NCBI GenBank assembly: GCA_029007415.1
Contig: JAQXHT010000025.1
Span: forward strand, 1-15,815
Direction of reading: 5' to 3'
DNA length: 15,815 bases
Source of the DNA: a bacterium
GTDB taxonomy: Bacteria; Bacillota_I; Bacilli_A; RF39; UBA660
A model generated the notes under the pieces. The model was not told the DNA's origin and searched no databases. It worked only from the letters and a program-made list of their open reading frames with translations. The translations under genes were made by a program, and so were the position numbers. Of this stretch, positions 1 through 7,163 are shown one piece after another (position 1 is the first letter of the stretch; every line of letters begins with the position of its first letter).

Positions 1-688
1 CATCTAGCTAAAGCTCTTTGAAGTCCTTTTAGTCTTTTACTTCTATCTTTTATTATATTTTTAATTTTTTCATTATGTGATGTTACTATCAAATCCTTTA
101 TACCCAAATTATTCCCATTATACTTTGAGGAGTAAACATAGGTTTATATACATCTTCTTCTACTAAAACGCTAACGTAATATCTTTCGGCGTCTTTTCTT
201 ATAACTGCACTTCTAATTCTTCCATTTATACTTTCTTTATTTCTATATCCTTTTATTTTTACCCATTTTAATTTAGGAAGCTTAATCAACCTTTTCTCTA
301 AATCAAGTTCTATCGAATTATATACTTTTTCTTTATAGGTACTTACCACATTATTGGTTTTATAACTGTCTTTAACACCTTTTGCTTTAAATTTAGGAAA
401 ACCACCTTGCTTAAAGAAATGATCATAAGCACTTTCTAAATCATTTGAAGCATTTCTAAGAGAACAGCTATCAACCTCTTTTAAAAATGGATATTTCACA
501 AGTAGGCTTGGTATCATGATATTCTGGTCATATGCAGATTTACCCTTTTTAGTATTATTGTAAGTATCAATTCTATCCCTTAAAAAGATATTATAGATAA
601 GTCTAGCAGAACCGATAGTTTTATTTATTAAAATCTTTTGCTCTACATTTGGATAAAGTCTAAAAACATATCCTTTAAGTACTTTCAT
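1..688 (-). pseudogene. tnpB: Frameshifted, partial TnpB (IS200/IS605 OrfB family)
   Basis: The 196-residue open frame begins with the TnpB N-terminus (YVFRLYPNVEQ, then a GSARLIYN stretch) and carries the family's FPKFKAKG motif near residue 97. TnpB is an RNA-guided DNA nuclease encoded by IS200/IS605 elements. The frame ends at a TAA near position 98, where family members reach the RuvC-I motif (GIDLG). Inserting one G after GGAATA restores a good reading (GIDLGIKDLIVTS) that stays open to the window edge at base 1. The deleted base therefore destroys the codon of the first catalytic Asp as well as the frame. The start at 688 has a GAGGTGG ribosome site. No tnpA is visible, and the 3' end, where the guide RNA would lie, is outside the window. 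The family call is confident; inactivity is inferred from the frameshift. Confidence 0.85.
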
Positions 689-781
689 ATGACCACCTCA
701 ATTCATTAGAATATAGCCTATCATATAAAACAAACGTTTGCAATAACTATTTAAAATTTTTTATAACTTTCCTATTGTATA

Positions 782-812
782 AAAGAAGAGGTATGAATTA
801 TTTGTTCATACC
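782..812 (-). terminator. Probable terminator of the long minus-strand operon
   Basis: GGTATGAA (790-797) and TTCATACC (805-812) form a perfect 8-bp stem with a 7-base loop. On the minus strand the stem is followed by a pyrimidine/T-rich tail (CTCTTCTTTT). It lies just past the stop of the YnbB-type gene. The T-run is interrupted by C, so strength is uncertain. The rest of the gap (689-781) is AT-rich leader of the tnpB remnant and holds no other gene. Confidence 0.6.
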
Positions 813-822
813 AATCAAGATT

Positions 823-2037
823 TTATTTATTTTTTAAATTTTGAAAAGCGTTATATACAGCTATTTTTCCATATTGATAACTTATTGCTCCTTGTTGATA
901 AGCAATATATGGGCTTCTTAATGGTCCATCACAAGATAGTTCGATTGAAGAACCGTTAGTAAAGCTACCAGAAGCCATAATTACTTCATCATCATAACCG
1001 GGCATTGGTGCTGGATAGCAGGTTGAGAAAGAATCTACTGGTGAGTATCTTTGTATTTCTTGACAGTAAGTAATTAAATCTTCTTTATTACCAAAGATGA
1101 TGCTTTGAACAATATCTACTCTTTTAGCATTGTATTTAGGTTCTACTTGGTAGCCTTGTTTTTCAGCTAAGTAAGCAGTTAAAACTGCAGTCTTTAAAGC
1201 AGCAGCGACAACTGATGGTGCTAAAAATAGTCCTTGATAAAGACTTCTATTTATTCCTAAAGATGGGCCTACTTCTCGACCTTCACCTGGTAAAGTCAAA
1301 CGTTCGGCTACTAGTTCGATTAGGTTATGACTTCCTGCGACATAAGCTCCATTTGGTGCAATAGCCCCACCTAGATTTTTTATCAAAGATCCAACCATTA
1401 TGTCTGCTCCTACTTCACATGGTGTTTTATCTTCGACTAATTCGCAGTAACAGTTATCTACCATTATTGTAATGTCTTTATTTATATCTTTAATAAATTT
1501 TATTACTTTAGTAAGTTTTTCAATAGAAAGACTTTCTCTAGTAGAATATCCTTTTGATCTTTGAATTTCTACTACTTTTATCTTGGTAGTTGTTAATACC
1601 TCTTTTATTTTATCATAATTAAAATCGTTGTTTACTAAGTCGATTTGTTGATAGGCTATATTAAAGCTTTTTAAACTTGAGTTATTTTCTCTAATTCCAA
1701 TTACTTCATCTAAGGTGTCGTATGGTTTACCGGAAATACTAAGTAGTGTATCTCCCGGTCTTAAAAGAGCAAAAAGAGTCACAGTTAGAGCATGACTGCC
1801 AGAGATAAACTGACTTCTTACTAGGGCATCTTCACTTCCTAATACTCTACTAAAGACACGTTCTAATTTATCTCGTCCTTCATCATTATAACCATAACCA
1901 GTAGTTGAGTTGAAGTCGGTTTCACTTACTCTTTCTTCTCTAAAAGCTGTTAATACTTTCAAGCTATTTTTGGCTTCTTGATCATCAATTTTTTTAAATT
2001 CTTCTTGTAATTTTTCTTCTATTAATTCTAAATTCAT
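823..2037 (-). CDS. ynbB: PLP-dependent YnbB-type enzyme (Met_gamma_lyase / 'aluminium resistance' family)
   Basis: 404 residues, close to the roughly 420 usual for this family of cytosolic fold-type I PLP enzymes related to methionine gamma-lyase. Visible landmarks are SGSHALTVTLFALLRPGD (cofactor phosphate-binding region), IMVDNCYCELV (Asp contacting the PLP ring, about residue 194) and MVGSLIKNLGG (Schiff-base Lys, about residue 220), followed by the family's IAPNGAYVAG stretch. The physiological substrate is not established; names such as aluminium resistance protein come from annotation transfer. Start choice: the frame also permits a GTG at 2049 inside the previous gene, but the ATG at 2037 sits 4 bases past that gene's stop with a GTGAG-like site, so I prefer it. 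It is the last gene of the operon, before the hairpin at 782-812. Family assignment is firm, biochemical role is not. Confidence 0.85.
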   Translation of the reverse strand: MNLELIEEKLQEEFKKIDDQEAKNSLKVLTAFREERVSETDFNSTTGYGYNDEGRDKLERVFSRVLGSEDALVRSQFISGSHALTVTLFALLRPGDTLLSISGKPYDTLDEVIGIRENNSSLKSFNIAYQQIDLVNNDFNYDKIKEVLTTTKIKVVEIQRSKGYSTRESLSIEKLTKVIKFIKDINKDITIMVDNCYCELVEDKTPCEVGADIMVGSLIKNLGGAIAPNGAYVAGSHNLIELVAERLTLPGEGREVGPSLGINRSLYQGLFLAPSVVAAALKTAVLTAYLAEKQGYQVEPKYNAKRVDIVQSIIFGNKEDLITYCQEIQRYSPVDSFSTCYPAPMPGYDDEVIMASGSFTNGSSIELSCDGPLRSPYIAYQQGAISYQYGKIAVYNAFQNLKNK

Positions 2038-2041
2038 TTTA

Positions 2042-2767
2042 TCACTCACTTACTTGGATTAAAAAGTCATCTTCTGTAAAATAGTTTTCTTCATCATAGA
2101 CACTATATACATTGAAGGCTTTATAAACATATAATTTATTATCTTTTAAGTAGTAGTGAATGTCTGATAAGTAATCTTTATCTCCACGGAAATATAAGAA
2201 ACAGTTATAATCACATTCACCACCATAATAGTTATTATCTAACATATCATTATAAAATTCTTTAAATCTGTTCTCTATTTTATTAGAAACGTCAGTAGTA
2301 GTCAAGTTAAATTTATCTAGTATATCATCATCTGTTAAGATACTAAGGTCTGATAGGTTAATATTATATGTTCTAAAGTCTGGGTAGTAAATTTTATCAA
2401 AATGTGCTGTTTTTACTACTAAGGATAATATTTTATCACTAACATCATATTGATAAGAGATAAGGTCTGTTCCTTCTTTAAAACATTCACTAGTAAATTC
2501 TTCTATTTCTTGATTTAATTTTTCAATTTTTTTTCCTTTGATGTTAATATATGGTACTTCACTGTGACGGCCATCTACTGTTTTTTGTTTTACTGTATAG
2601 ATTAAGTCTTTTCTACGGTTGCTTTTAATCCTACTTAAGGCATCGTTTTTAAAAGTACTATTATATATTAATAGGATAATGGTAAATATTATTAAACCAA
2701 CAATAATTTTTAAGGACTTTTCTAAACTTTTTTTCTCATCTTCATCTAATTGAAATCTTTCTAACAT
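2042..2767 (-). CDS. Single-pass membrane protein with RsiV/DUF3298-like extracellular domain, copy 2
   Basis: 241 residues. A charged cytoplasmic start (residues 1-18) precedes one membrane helix (about 20-36); the rest should be extracytoplasmic. The outer part has the pattern of RsiV-type DUF3298 domains: YPDFRTYNINLSDLSILTDDD (20 or so residues, about 128-148) resembles the 'Y..YN.NL..G..LTLDDLF' core, and LKDNKLYVYKAFNVYS near the end resembles the 'FYLTDKGLVFYFNPYEI' strand pair. RsiV is a lysozyme-binding anti-sigma factor; no sigma factor is present here, so only the sensor-like fold is proposed. It is a diverged paralogue of the gene at 5365-6072; both keep ECDxxCFL (two Cys three residues apart) and the TDDD/VDDD turn. 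It follows the second CHAP gene after about 40 bases. The nearest Shine-Dalgarno (AAGGG) is about 13 bases from the ATG, an unusually long spacing. Confidence 0.6.
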   Translation of the reverse strand: MLERFQLDEDEKKSLEKSLKIIVGLIIFTIILLIYNSTFKNDALSRIKSNRRKDLIYTVKQKTVDGRHSEVPYINIKGKKIEKLNQEIEEFTSECFKEGTDLISYQYDVSDKILSLVVKTAHFDKIYYPDFRTYNINLSDLSILTDDDILDKFNLTTTDVSNKIENRFKEFYNDMLDNNYYGGECDYNCFLYFRGDKDYLSDIHYYLKDNKLYVYKAFNVYSVYDEENYFTEDDFLIQVSE

Positions 2768-2807
2768 TATCTACTATTTCCCTTCTCTTCTAATATTAAT
2801 TAATAAG

Positions 2808-3728
2808 TTAATAAGCTGGTGAGCCATAACCATAGACCCAACCTACTCTTGGTCTTGTTTTTCGTGATACTCCATGTGTACCCTTACATAAACTTGCAGT
2901 TTCTCCTTCACAAGTAGTATTTCCTTCGATTGTATATATGTAATTAGCATCAACTTTTTCGACAATTCCGGTATGGTCGTTACCTCCATCTCCATAAAAT
3001 GCTATATCACCAGGTTTTGGGGTATAACCACTACTTGCTAGATGAAATTCATTTTTACCTTGGTAAAAACTAATTCCGACACTGCAGTGTTGATACTCTG
3101 GCATGATGCCTGAGTCAATAAAGCCAGCTTGCTTAGAACACCAAGTTACAAACATAGCACACCAAGCCCAATCAGTGGGGTTTCCCATTGAAATAGCATA
3201 TTTTTCATGGGTTTTATCAGCTTCATTATTTCCTATTTCACCAATTGCAATATTTATCAGTTTTTGTGCTCCTTCGCCGGCGACACTACTACTACCTGTA
3301 TACTGACTAAGTCCTGATAAGTCACCAAACATTCCTGTTAAACCTGAACCCTTCTCGGTTCCGGCTCCTTCTTTATAAATAGCAGCAGTGATTGATTCGG
3401 CCGTTTTCTTTGAACTTTGAAAACAAGTTAAAACGTTGAAAACGGTATTAGTATCATTACTTCCAGAATTATAAATATTAACTACCGTGGTAATGGAGTT
3501 TGGTAATAAAAAGATTAAGAGTGCAGCGATTACTTTTCTATAAATTCCAGGTAACCCTTTTTTATCATCAGGGTTAATCATTAATTTAACTAAGGATACT
3601 ATAACAGAGATAATTAAAATAATTGGGATAATTATACTCACCATTTTAAAGATATCGTAGAAAAGTCTCAATGAGGAAGCAACGGCATAATCACTACAAC
3701 TATCATTAATGTTTAATAAAATTTGCAT
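2808..3728 (-). CDS. Membrane-anchored CHAP-domain wall hydrolase, copy 2
   Basis: 306 residues. N-terminal two-helix anchor: helices about 27-48 and 64-83, with a basic loop (NPDDKKG) between them, like VirB2/TrbC-type pilin topology. Cys11 and Cys102 flank the helices. A linker (GAGTEKGSGLTGMFGDLSG, about 121-139, then LSQY) leads to a CHAP/NlpC-P60-like Cys-His domain: DWAWCAMFVTWC (catalytic Cys190), NDHTGIVEKVD (His252) and YTIEGNT (Glu268). CHAP enzymes cut peptidoglycan as amidases or endopeptidases; topology puts the domain outside the membrane. The open frame extends upstream to 3815 into the previous gene, but the ATG at 3728 has a strong GGAGGTAACA site, so it is the start. It is a tandem paralogue of the gene at 3742-4632, with a 79-bp identical block. 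The substrate bond is unknown. Confidence 0.85.
   Translation of the reverse strand: MQILLNINDSCSDYAVASSLRLFYDIFKMVSIIIPIILIISVIVSLVKLMINPDDKKGLPGIYRKVIAALLIFLLPNSITTVVNIYNSGSNDTNTVFNVLTCFQSSKKTAESITAAIYKEGAGTEKGSGLTGMFGDLSGLSQYTGSSSVAGEGAQKLINIAIGEIGNNEADKTHEKYAISMGNPTDWAWCAMFVTWCSKQAGFIDSGIMPEYQHCSVGISFYQGKNEFHLASSGYTPKPGDIAFYGDGGNDHTGIVEKVDANYIYTIEGNTTCEGETASLCKGTHGVSRKTRPRVGWVYGYGSPAY
3301..3379. repeat. 79-bp perfect direct repeat inside CHAP gene copy 2
   Basis: This block is base-for-base identical to 4202-4280. It encodes the linker between anchor and CHAP domain. Identity stops abruptly on both sides (first differences at 3300 and 3380), while the neighbouring coding sequence is clearly diverged. 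Recent gene conversion or strong nucleotide-level constraint would both explain it. Confidence 0.9.
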
Positions 3729-3741
3729 TGTTACCTCCATT

Positions 3742-4632
3742 TTAATAAGCTGGTGTCCCATAACCATAAACTGTACTACCAGTTCTAGCATGAGTTCTTC
3801 TAGCCACCATATCACTTGTATTACCTTCTATAGTATAAACATTATTAGCATCGGCTTTTTCGACAATTCCGGTATGTGAACTTCCGCCAGGTCCAAAGAA
3901 AATGATATCTCCTGGTTGTGGTGTATAACCGCTTCCTTCAAGGTGGAAACTTCCTTTTCCTTGGAAGAAAGCAACACCATCACTACAGGCAGAATATTTT
4001 GGAATGATACCTGACTCTATAAATTTTGCTTCATTAGCACACCAAGAAACAAACATAGCGCACCAAGGTTCAGAGCCATCAAATCCCATAAATGTTTCAT
4101 ATTTCATATGTGTTCCATCGGCTTCATTATTTCCTATTTCACCAATCGCAATATTTATTAGTTTTTGAGCTCCTTCTCCTGCCACACCACTACTACCAGT
4201 GTACTGACTAAGTCCTGATAAGTCACCAAACATTCCTGTTAAACCTGAACCCTTCTCGGTTCCGGCTCCTTCTTTATAAACAGCAGCTGTGATTGATTTA
4301 GAAGATGTTTCAGAATTATTTAAACAACTTGCTATACTAAAAGTTGAAGTTCCGACACCGGCTAGGTTGTTTAGATTAACTACAACGTTCATTAGATTTG
4401 GTACCATAAAGATAATGATAGCAGCCATTACTTTTTTAAAAACATTTGATACATTATTTTTTTTATTATCGGGTGCAATCATTATCTTTGAAACATCAAT
4501 AGTAGCAAATACTATTAAAATAATTGGGACAATTACACAAATCATTTTAAATATTTTATAGGCTAGGTTTAAGGTACTAGCAACGGCATAGTCAGAGCAG
4601 TTAGCATTTAAGTCTACTAAAAATTTTATCAT
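3742..4632 (-). CDS. Membrane-anchored CHAP-domain wall hydrolase, copy 1
   Basis: 296 residues with the same build as the gene downstream: two membrane helices (about 28-50 and 66-87) around a basic loop (APDNKKN), flanking Cys12 and Cys103, a linker with GAGTEKGSGLTGMFGDLSG at about 122-140, and a CHAP domain with catalytic Cys191 (EPWCAMFVSWC), His253 (SSHTGIVEKAD) and Glu269 (YTIEGNT). It should hydrolyse peptidoglycan on the outer face of the membrane. The ATG at 4632 overlaps the SDR stop by 4 bases (ATGA), and the GGAGGTG site lies within the SDR C-terminal codons, so the two are translationally coupled. Compared with copy 2 it lacks the Cys-containing insert after TIEGNT (two Cys near 273 and 281 there). 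The family is confident; substrate and partner are not visible. Confidence 0.85.
   Translation of the reverse strand: MIKFLVDLNANCSDYAVASTLNLAYKIFKMICVIVPIILIVFATIDVSKIMIAPDNKKNNVSNVFKKVMAAIIIFMVPNLMNVVVNLNNLAGVGTSTFSIASCLNNSETSSKSITAAVYKEGAGTEKGSGLTGMFGDLSGLSQYTGSSGVAGEGAQKLINIAIGEIGNNEADGTHMKYETFMGFDGSEPWCAMFVSWCANEAKFIESGIIPKYSACSDGVAFFQGKGSFHLEGSGYTPQPGDIIFFGPGGSSHTGIVEKADANNVYTIEGNTSDMVARRTHARTGSTVYGYGTPAY
4202..4280. repeat. 79-bp perfect direct repeat inside CHAP gene copy 1
   Basis: Partner of 3301-3379, 901 bp away, in the same orientation and at the equivalent place in the paralogous gene. See the entry for the other copy. Confidence 0.9.
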
Positions 4633-5354
4633 TTTACACCTCCATCTACGGTAATAACAGCATTATTTATATAACTAGCTTTAGAGCTTGCTAAGAAAGA
4701 AACAACATTTGCTATTTCTTCCGGCTCCGCAAAGCGCTTTAAGAAGATTTTTTCTTCTTCTTGTTTTTTAAATGTTTCTTCTAAATCTTTATTCATCCTT
4801 GTATTAATCCAGCCAGGGCAAAGACAGTTAACTCTAACTTCTGGAGCAAAAGATAATGCTAAGTTGTTTGTTAGAGAAATAAGGGCCTTCTTAGAAGCGT
4901 CATAATCAATACTTTCTGCATAGTAGCTATTAAGCGCATTATTAGAAGAAATATTGATAATTGTTCCACCAGCATCTTTTAATAAAGGATAAAGCTGTTT
5001 GGAAAGAAGAAACGGAGCAATCAAATTAACATCCATTACCTCTAGAAAGTCTTTTTTATCTTTTGACATTAAATCTGTATCTTTACATATTGCAGCGTTA
5101 TTTACTAAAACATCTAACGAAAAGTAATCAGTTTTAATATTTTCGACCATTTTAGTAATTTCTTCTTCACTTGTTAAATCAGCTTTATACATTCTAACAG
5201 TTCTTTTATATTTATTTCTTATGTCACTAGCAAGGTTTAAAACACCTACTTCATCATTATGATAATGAAGGATTATATCAAATCCATCCTTGGCTAAAGT
5301 AAGGGCTATTTCCTTACCAAGTCCACCAGTACTACCAGTTATTAAGGCTACCAT
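4629..5354 (-). CDS. SDR-family NAD(P)-dependent oxidoreductase (FabG-like)
   Basis: 241 residues, the size of a classical short-chain dehydrogenase. The cofactor motif TGSTGGLG is at 6-13, NNAA at 85-88, the active-site Asn at about 110, Ser136/137 in NISS, Tyr151 and Lys155 in YDASK, the PGWINTRM motif at about 180-187 and a typical C-terminal ITVDGGV. The catalytic tetrad is complete, so it should be an active cytosolic dehydrogenase or reductase. It resembles 3-oxoacyl-ACP reductase (FabG), but SDR substrates cannot be read from motifs, and there are no other fatty-acid genes here. It sits between an RsiV-like gene (10-base gap) and a CHAP hydrolase gene (4-base overlap), inside an otherwise envelope-related cassette, which is odd. 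The start at 5354 has an AGGAG site. Confidence 0.85.
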   Translation of the reverse strand: MVALITGSTGGLGKEIALTLAKDGFDIILHYHNDEVGVLNLASDIRNKYKRTVRMYKADLTSEEEITKMVENIKTDYFSLDVLVNNAAICKDTDLMSKDKKDFLEVMDVNLIAPFLLSKQLYPLLKDAGGTIINISSNNALNSYYAESIDYDASKKALISLTNNLALSFAPEVRVNCLCPGWINTRMNKDLEETFKKQEEEKIFLKRFAEPEEIANVVSFLASSKASYINNAVITVDGGVK

Positions 5355-5364
5355 CTAATCGCTC

Positions 5365-6072
5365 CTATTCTACTTCATATAAGAATGTTTCATTTTTATA
5401 GAATTTTTCTTCACCTAGATTTGAGAAAATCATAAATCCATGGTAAAAGTATAGTTTATTATTTAAGACATATAAATGATTATCTGTATCAAAGTTTTCT
5501 ATTTGTCTTCTATTTAAGAAACAAGAAAAGTCACATTCCTGTTCACTTAGATATAATTCATCAATTTCTCCTTGATAGTTTTCTTGCATTTTTGCTTCTA
5601 GTGTATTACTAACATCTTGAGAGGTTTTATTAAAATCATTTAGTAAAGTATCATCATCTACTAATTCTTTAGTAGCTAAAGAGAAATTATAAGTTTTAAA
5701 ACTAGGATAAGTATAACCCGTTTTTTCTTCTGTTAGATAAGTATAAGTTGCTAAGGAAAAGTATTTATCATTAATACTATATTGATAATTAAAGGCTTTA
5801 TTAGTAGAAGCGATGGCTTTATTATAGTCATCTTCTATTTCTTGATTTACACTTCTAGCGTCACTACTATCAATTAATATTTTAGGTAGTCTAGAGCTAA
5901 CACTTGTTCCTTTTATGTTATAAGTTGCTACTTGCTTGATATAATTATTAGCACTATATTTACTACCTTTAAAAGTTTTTAAGATTGATATAAGAAAAAT
6001 GATTACTAGTAAGATAATTATTCCAGTAATAACGTATTTTCTTAGCTTAACTTTTTCCTCTTCTAGTTCCAT
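5365..6072 (-). CDS. Single-pass membrane protein with RsiV/DUF3298-like extracellular domain, copy 1
   Basis: 235 residues. A short charged N-terminus (MELEEEKVKLRK) precedes one strong membrane helix (about 13-31), then an extracytoplasmic domain of about 200 residues. YPSFKTYNFSLATKELVDDD and LNNKLYFYHGFMIFS fit the RsiV-like DUF3298 pattern and align with the paralogue at 2042-2767. The motif ECDFSCFL, two Cys three residues apart, is shared by both copies. A role in sensing or binding at the cell surface is inferred from the fold resemblance only; a PdaC-like accessory domain to wall enzymes is an alternative. The start at 6072 has a GGAG site 6 bases upstream, and the gene begins 9 bases after the amidase stop, so it is co-translated with that enzyme. 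Confidence 0.6.
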   Translation of the reverse strand: MELEEEKVKLRKYVITGIIILLVIIFLISILKTFKGSKYSANNYIKQVATYNIKGTSVSSRLPKILIDSSDARSVNQEIEDDYNKAIASTNKAFNYQYSINDKYFSLATYTYLTEEKTGYTYPSFKTYNFSLATKELVDDDTLLNDFNKTSQDVSNTLEAKMQENYQGEIDELYLSEQECDFSCFLNRRQIENFDTDNHLYVLNNKLYFYHGFMIFSNLGEEKFYKNETFLYEVE

Positions 6073-6081
6073 TTGCTTCTC

Positions 6082-7158
6082 CTATCTAGAGATTTTATCT
6101 CCATAATTTTTCTGAAAGACCAAAGCTATTTCATGAGCAATTTTTTCTTTGTTTGTTTCATATTTAGCCATTGCGCTATTATTATCGTAAAACTCTACTT
6201 CCAAATAAGTCATTGGAATACCTAAGTTTTGGAAGTATCTTTGATTTTGTAACCCCATCGCCATGTCATCTAAACCTCTTCCGGTATATTTGACAACAGC
6301 AGCTTTTATTTCGTTATCTATCTTAGAAATTCCTGCTTGACCTTTCATTAAAACTGTTCCATGTGCCCCAGATCCGGCGGCATTAAAGTGAAATTCAATA
6401 ACATGCGTAAATTTCTTAAATTTTGGTTCATTTTCTTGAAAAGCTTGCGTATTAAGTCCCATCTCGATGAATAATGATTTATTCATTTTAGCATCCGTTC
6501 CTCCCAACATTTCATTGGCAATAGAGGCTTTCAAGTTCATACCGTCAAGTTCGTTTTTTAGAAGTTTAGCAAGTTTTCTTGTTTCCGTTGGTTCAACGTA
6601 AGTCCAATCTTCTTCACGACATTCGTTTCTAAATTGTGCACAGTAAGGAGAATAAGAGTGTCCAGCTACTATTAAGATACCACCATCTCCTAAACTAGCA
6701 CTGCTACTGGTATCGTCTGTTTCTTTCTTAACATACTGACTAAGTCCTGATAAATCACCATATAGGTTAAGTCCATTACCTTTACTAGTTCCAGCACCAG
6801 AGTTATATTCACCAACGCCAATATTTTCATTAGCTTGAAGAGCAGCTTTATAACAGGTAGTAAAATTAAAGATTTCACTTTTTTCATCAGTGGCATAATT
6901 AAGGAAACTCATTACTACACCTAAAAGAGATGGCACTAGAAAGATAATAAGAGCCGAAGCTACTTTTCTAATTATCTTTTTTTGGCCATCTTTTTGGTTA
7001 GGGTCAACTGTCATCGAAATAAGTGATACCACTAAAGAGACGATTAGAATAATAGGAACAAGGATAGAAATCCATTCTATTACAGTATAAATGATACTAA
7101 TTCCTCTAGCTAAAGCAGCATCAGAACAGGCGTTATTTATAGATGTTAACAAATACAT
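6082..7158 (-). CDS. Membrane-anchored N-acetylmuramoyl-L-alanine amidase (Amidase_3-like)
   Basis: 358 residues. The N-terminus has the same two-helix anchor as the CHAP genes: helices about 23-47 and 65-85, a basic loop (DPNQKDGQKK), and Cys11 and Cys102 at the same positions. The linker GAGTSKGNGLNLYGDLSG spans about 121-138. The C-terminal domain reads as a zinc amidase: His167 in VAGHS, Glu192 in PTETRKLA, His257 in EFHFNA, HGTVLMKG, and a catalytic Glu320 in YLEVEFYDN (the 'E-x-G-F-x-x-N' motif, with Glu replacing Gly). Such enzymes remove stem peptides from peptidoglycan outside the membrane. A GTG at 7167 is in frame, but it lies inside the AGGTGAT ribosome site, so the ATG at 7158 is the start. 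It directly follows trmR. The domain is diverged, so activity is likely but not certain. Confidence 0.8.
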   Translation of the reverse strand: MYLLTSINNACSDAALARGISIIYTVIEWISILVPIILIVSLVVSLISMTVDPNQKDGQKKIIRKVASALIIFLVPSLLGVVMSFLNYATDEKSEIFNFTTCYKAALQANENIGVGEYNSGAGTSKGNGLNLYGDLSGLSQYVKKETDDTSSSASLGDGGILIVAGHSYSPYCAQFRNECREEDWTYVEPTETRKLAKLLKNELDGMNLKASIANEMLGGTDAKMNKSLFIEMGLNTQAFQENEPKFKKFTHVIEFHFNAAGSGAHGTVLMKGQAGISKIDNEIKAAVVKYTGRGLDDMAMGLQNQRYFQNLGIPMTYLEVEFYDNNSAMAKYETNKEKIAHEIALVFQKNYGDKISR

Positions 7159-7163
7159 AAAAA

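Noticed and set aside
731..740. Perfect 10-bp palindrome CAAACGTTTG upstream of tnpB
   Set aside because: Too short to be significant alone in AT-rich DNA and does not extend; no matching second copy was noticed.
3103..3306. Plus-strand open frame of 67 codons
   Set aside because: It lies wholly within the CHAP gene copy 2 on the other strand, has no ribosome site and no recognisable protein pattern.
3729..3815. Upstream extension of CHAP copy 2
   Set aside because: The extension overlaps the end of CHAP copy 1 in another frame; the strong GGAGGTAACA site fixes the start at 3728.
4289..4561. Plus-strand open frame of 90 codons, hydrophobic
   Set aside because: Antisense shadow of the anchor region of CHAP copy 1; the hydrophobic composition mirrors the membrane helices on the real strand.
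6690..6896. Minus-strand open frame of 68 codons
   Set aside because: Alternative frame inside the amidase gene, with no start signal.
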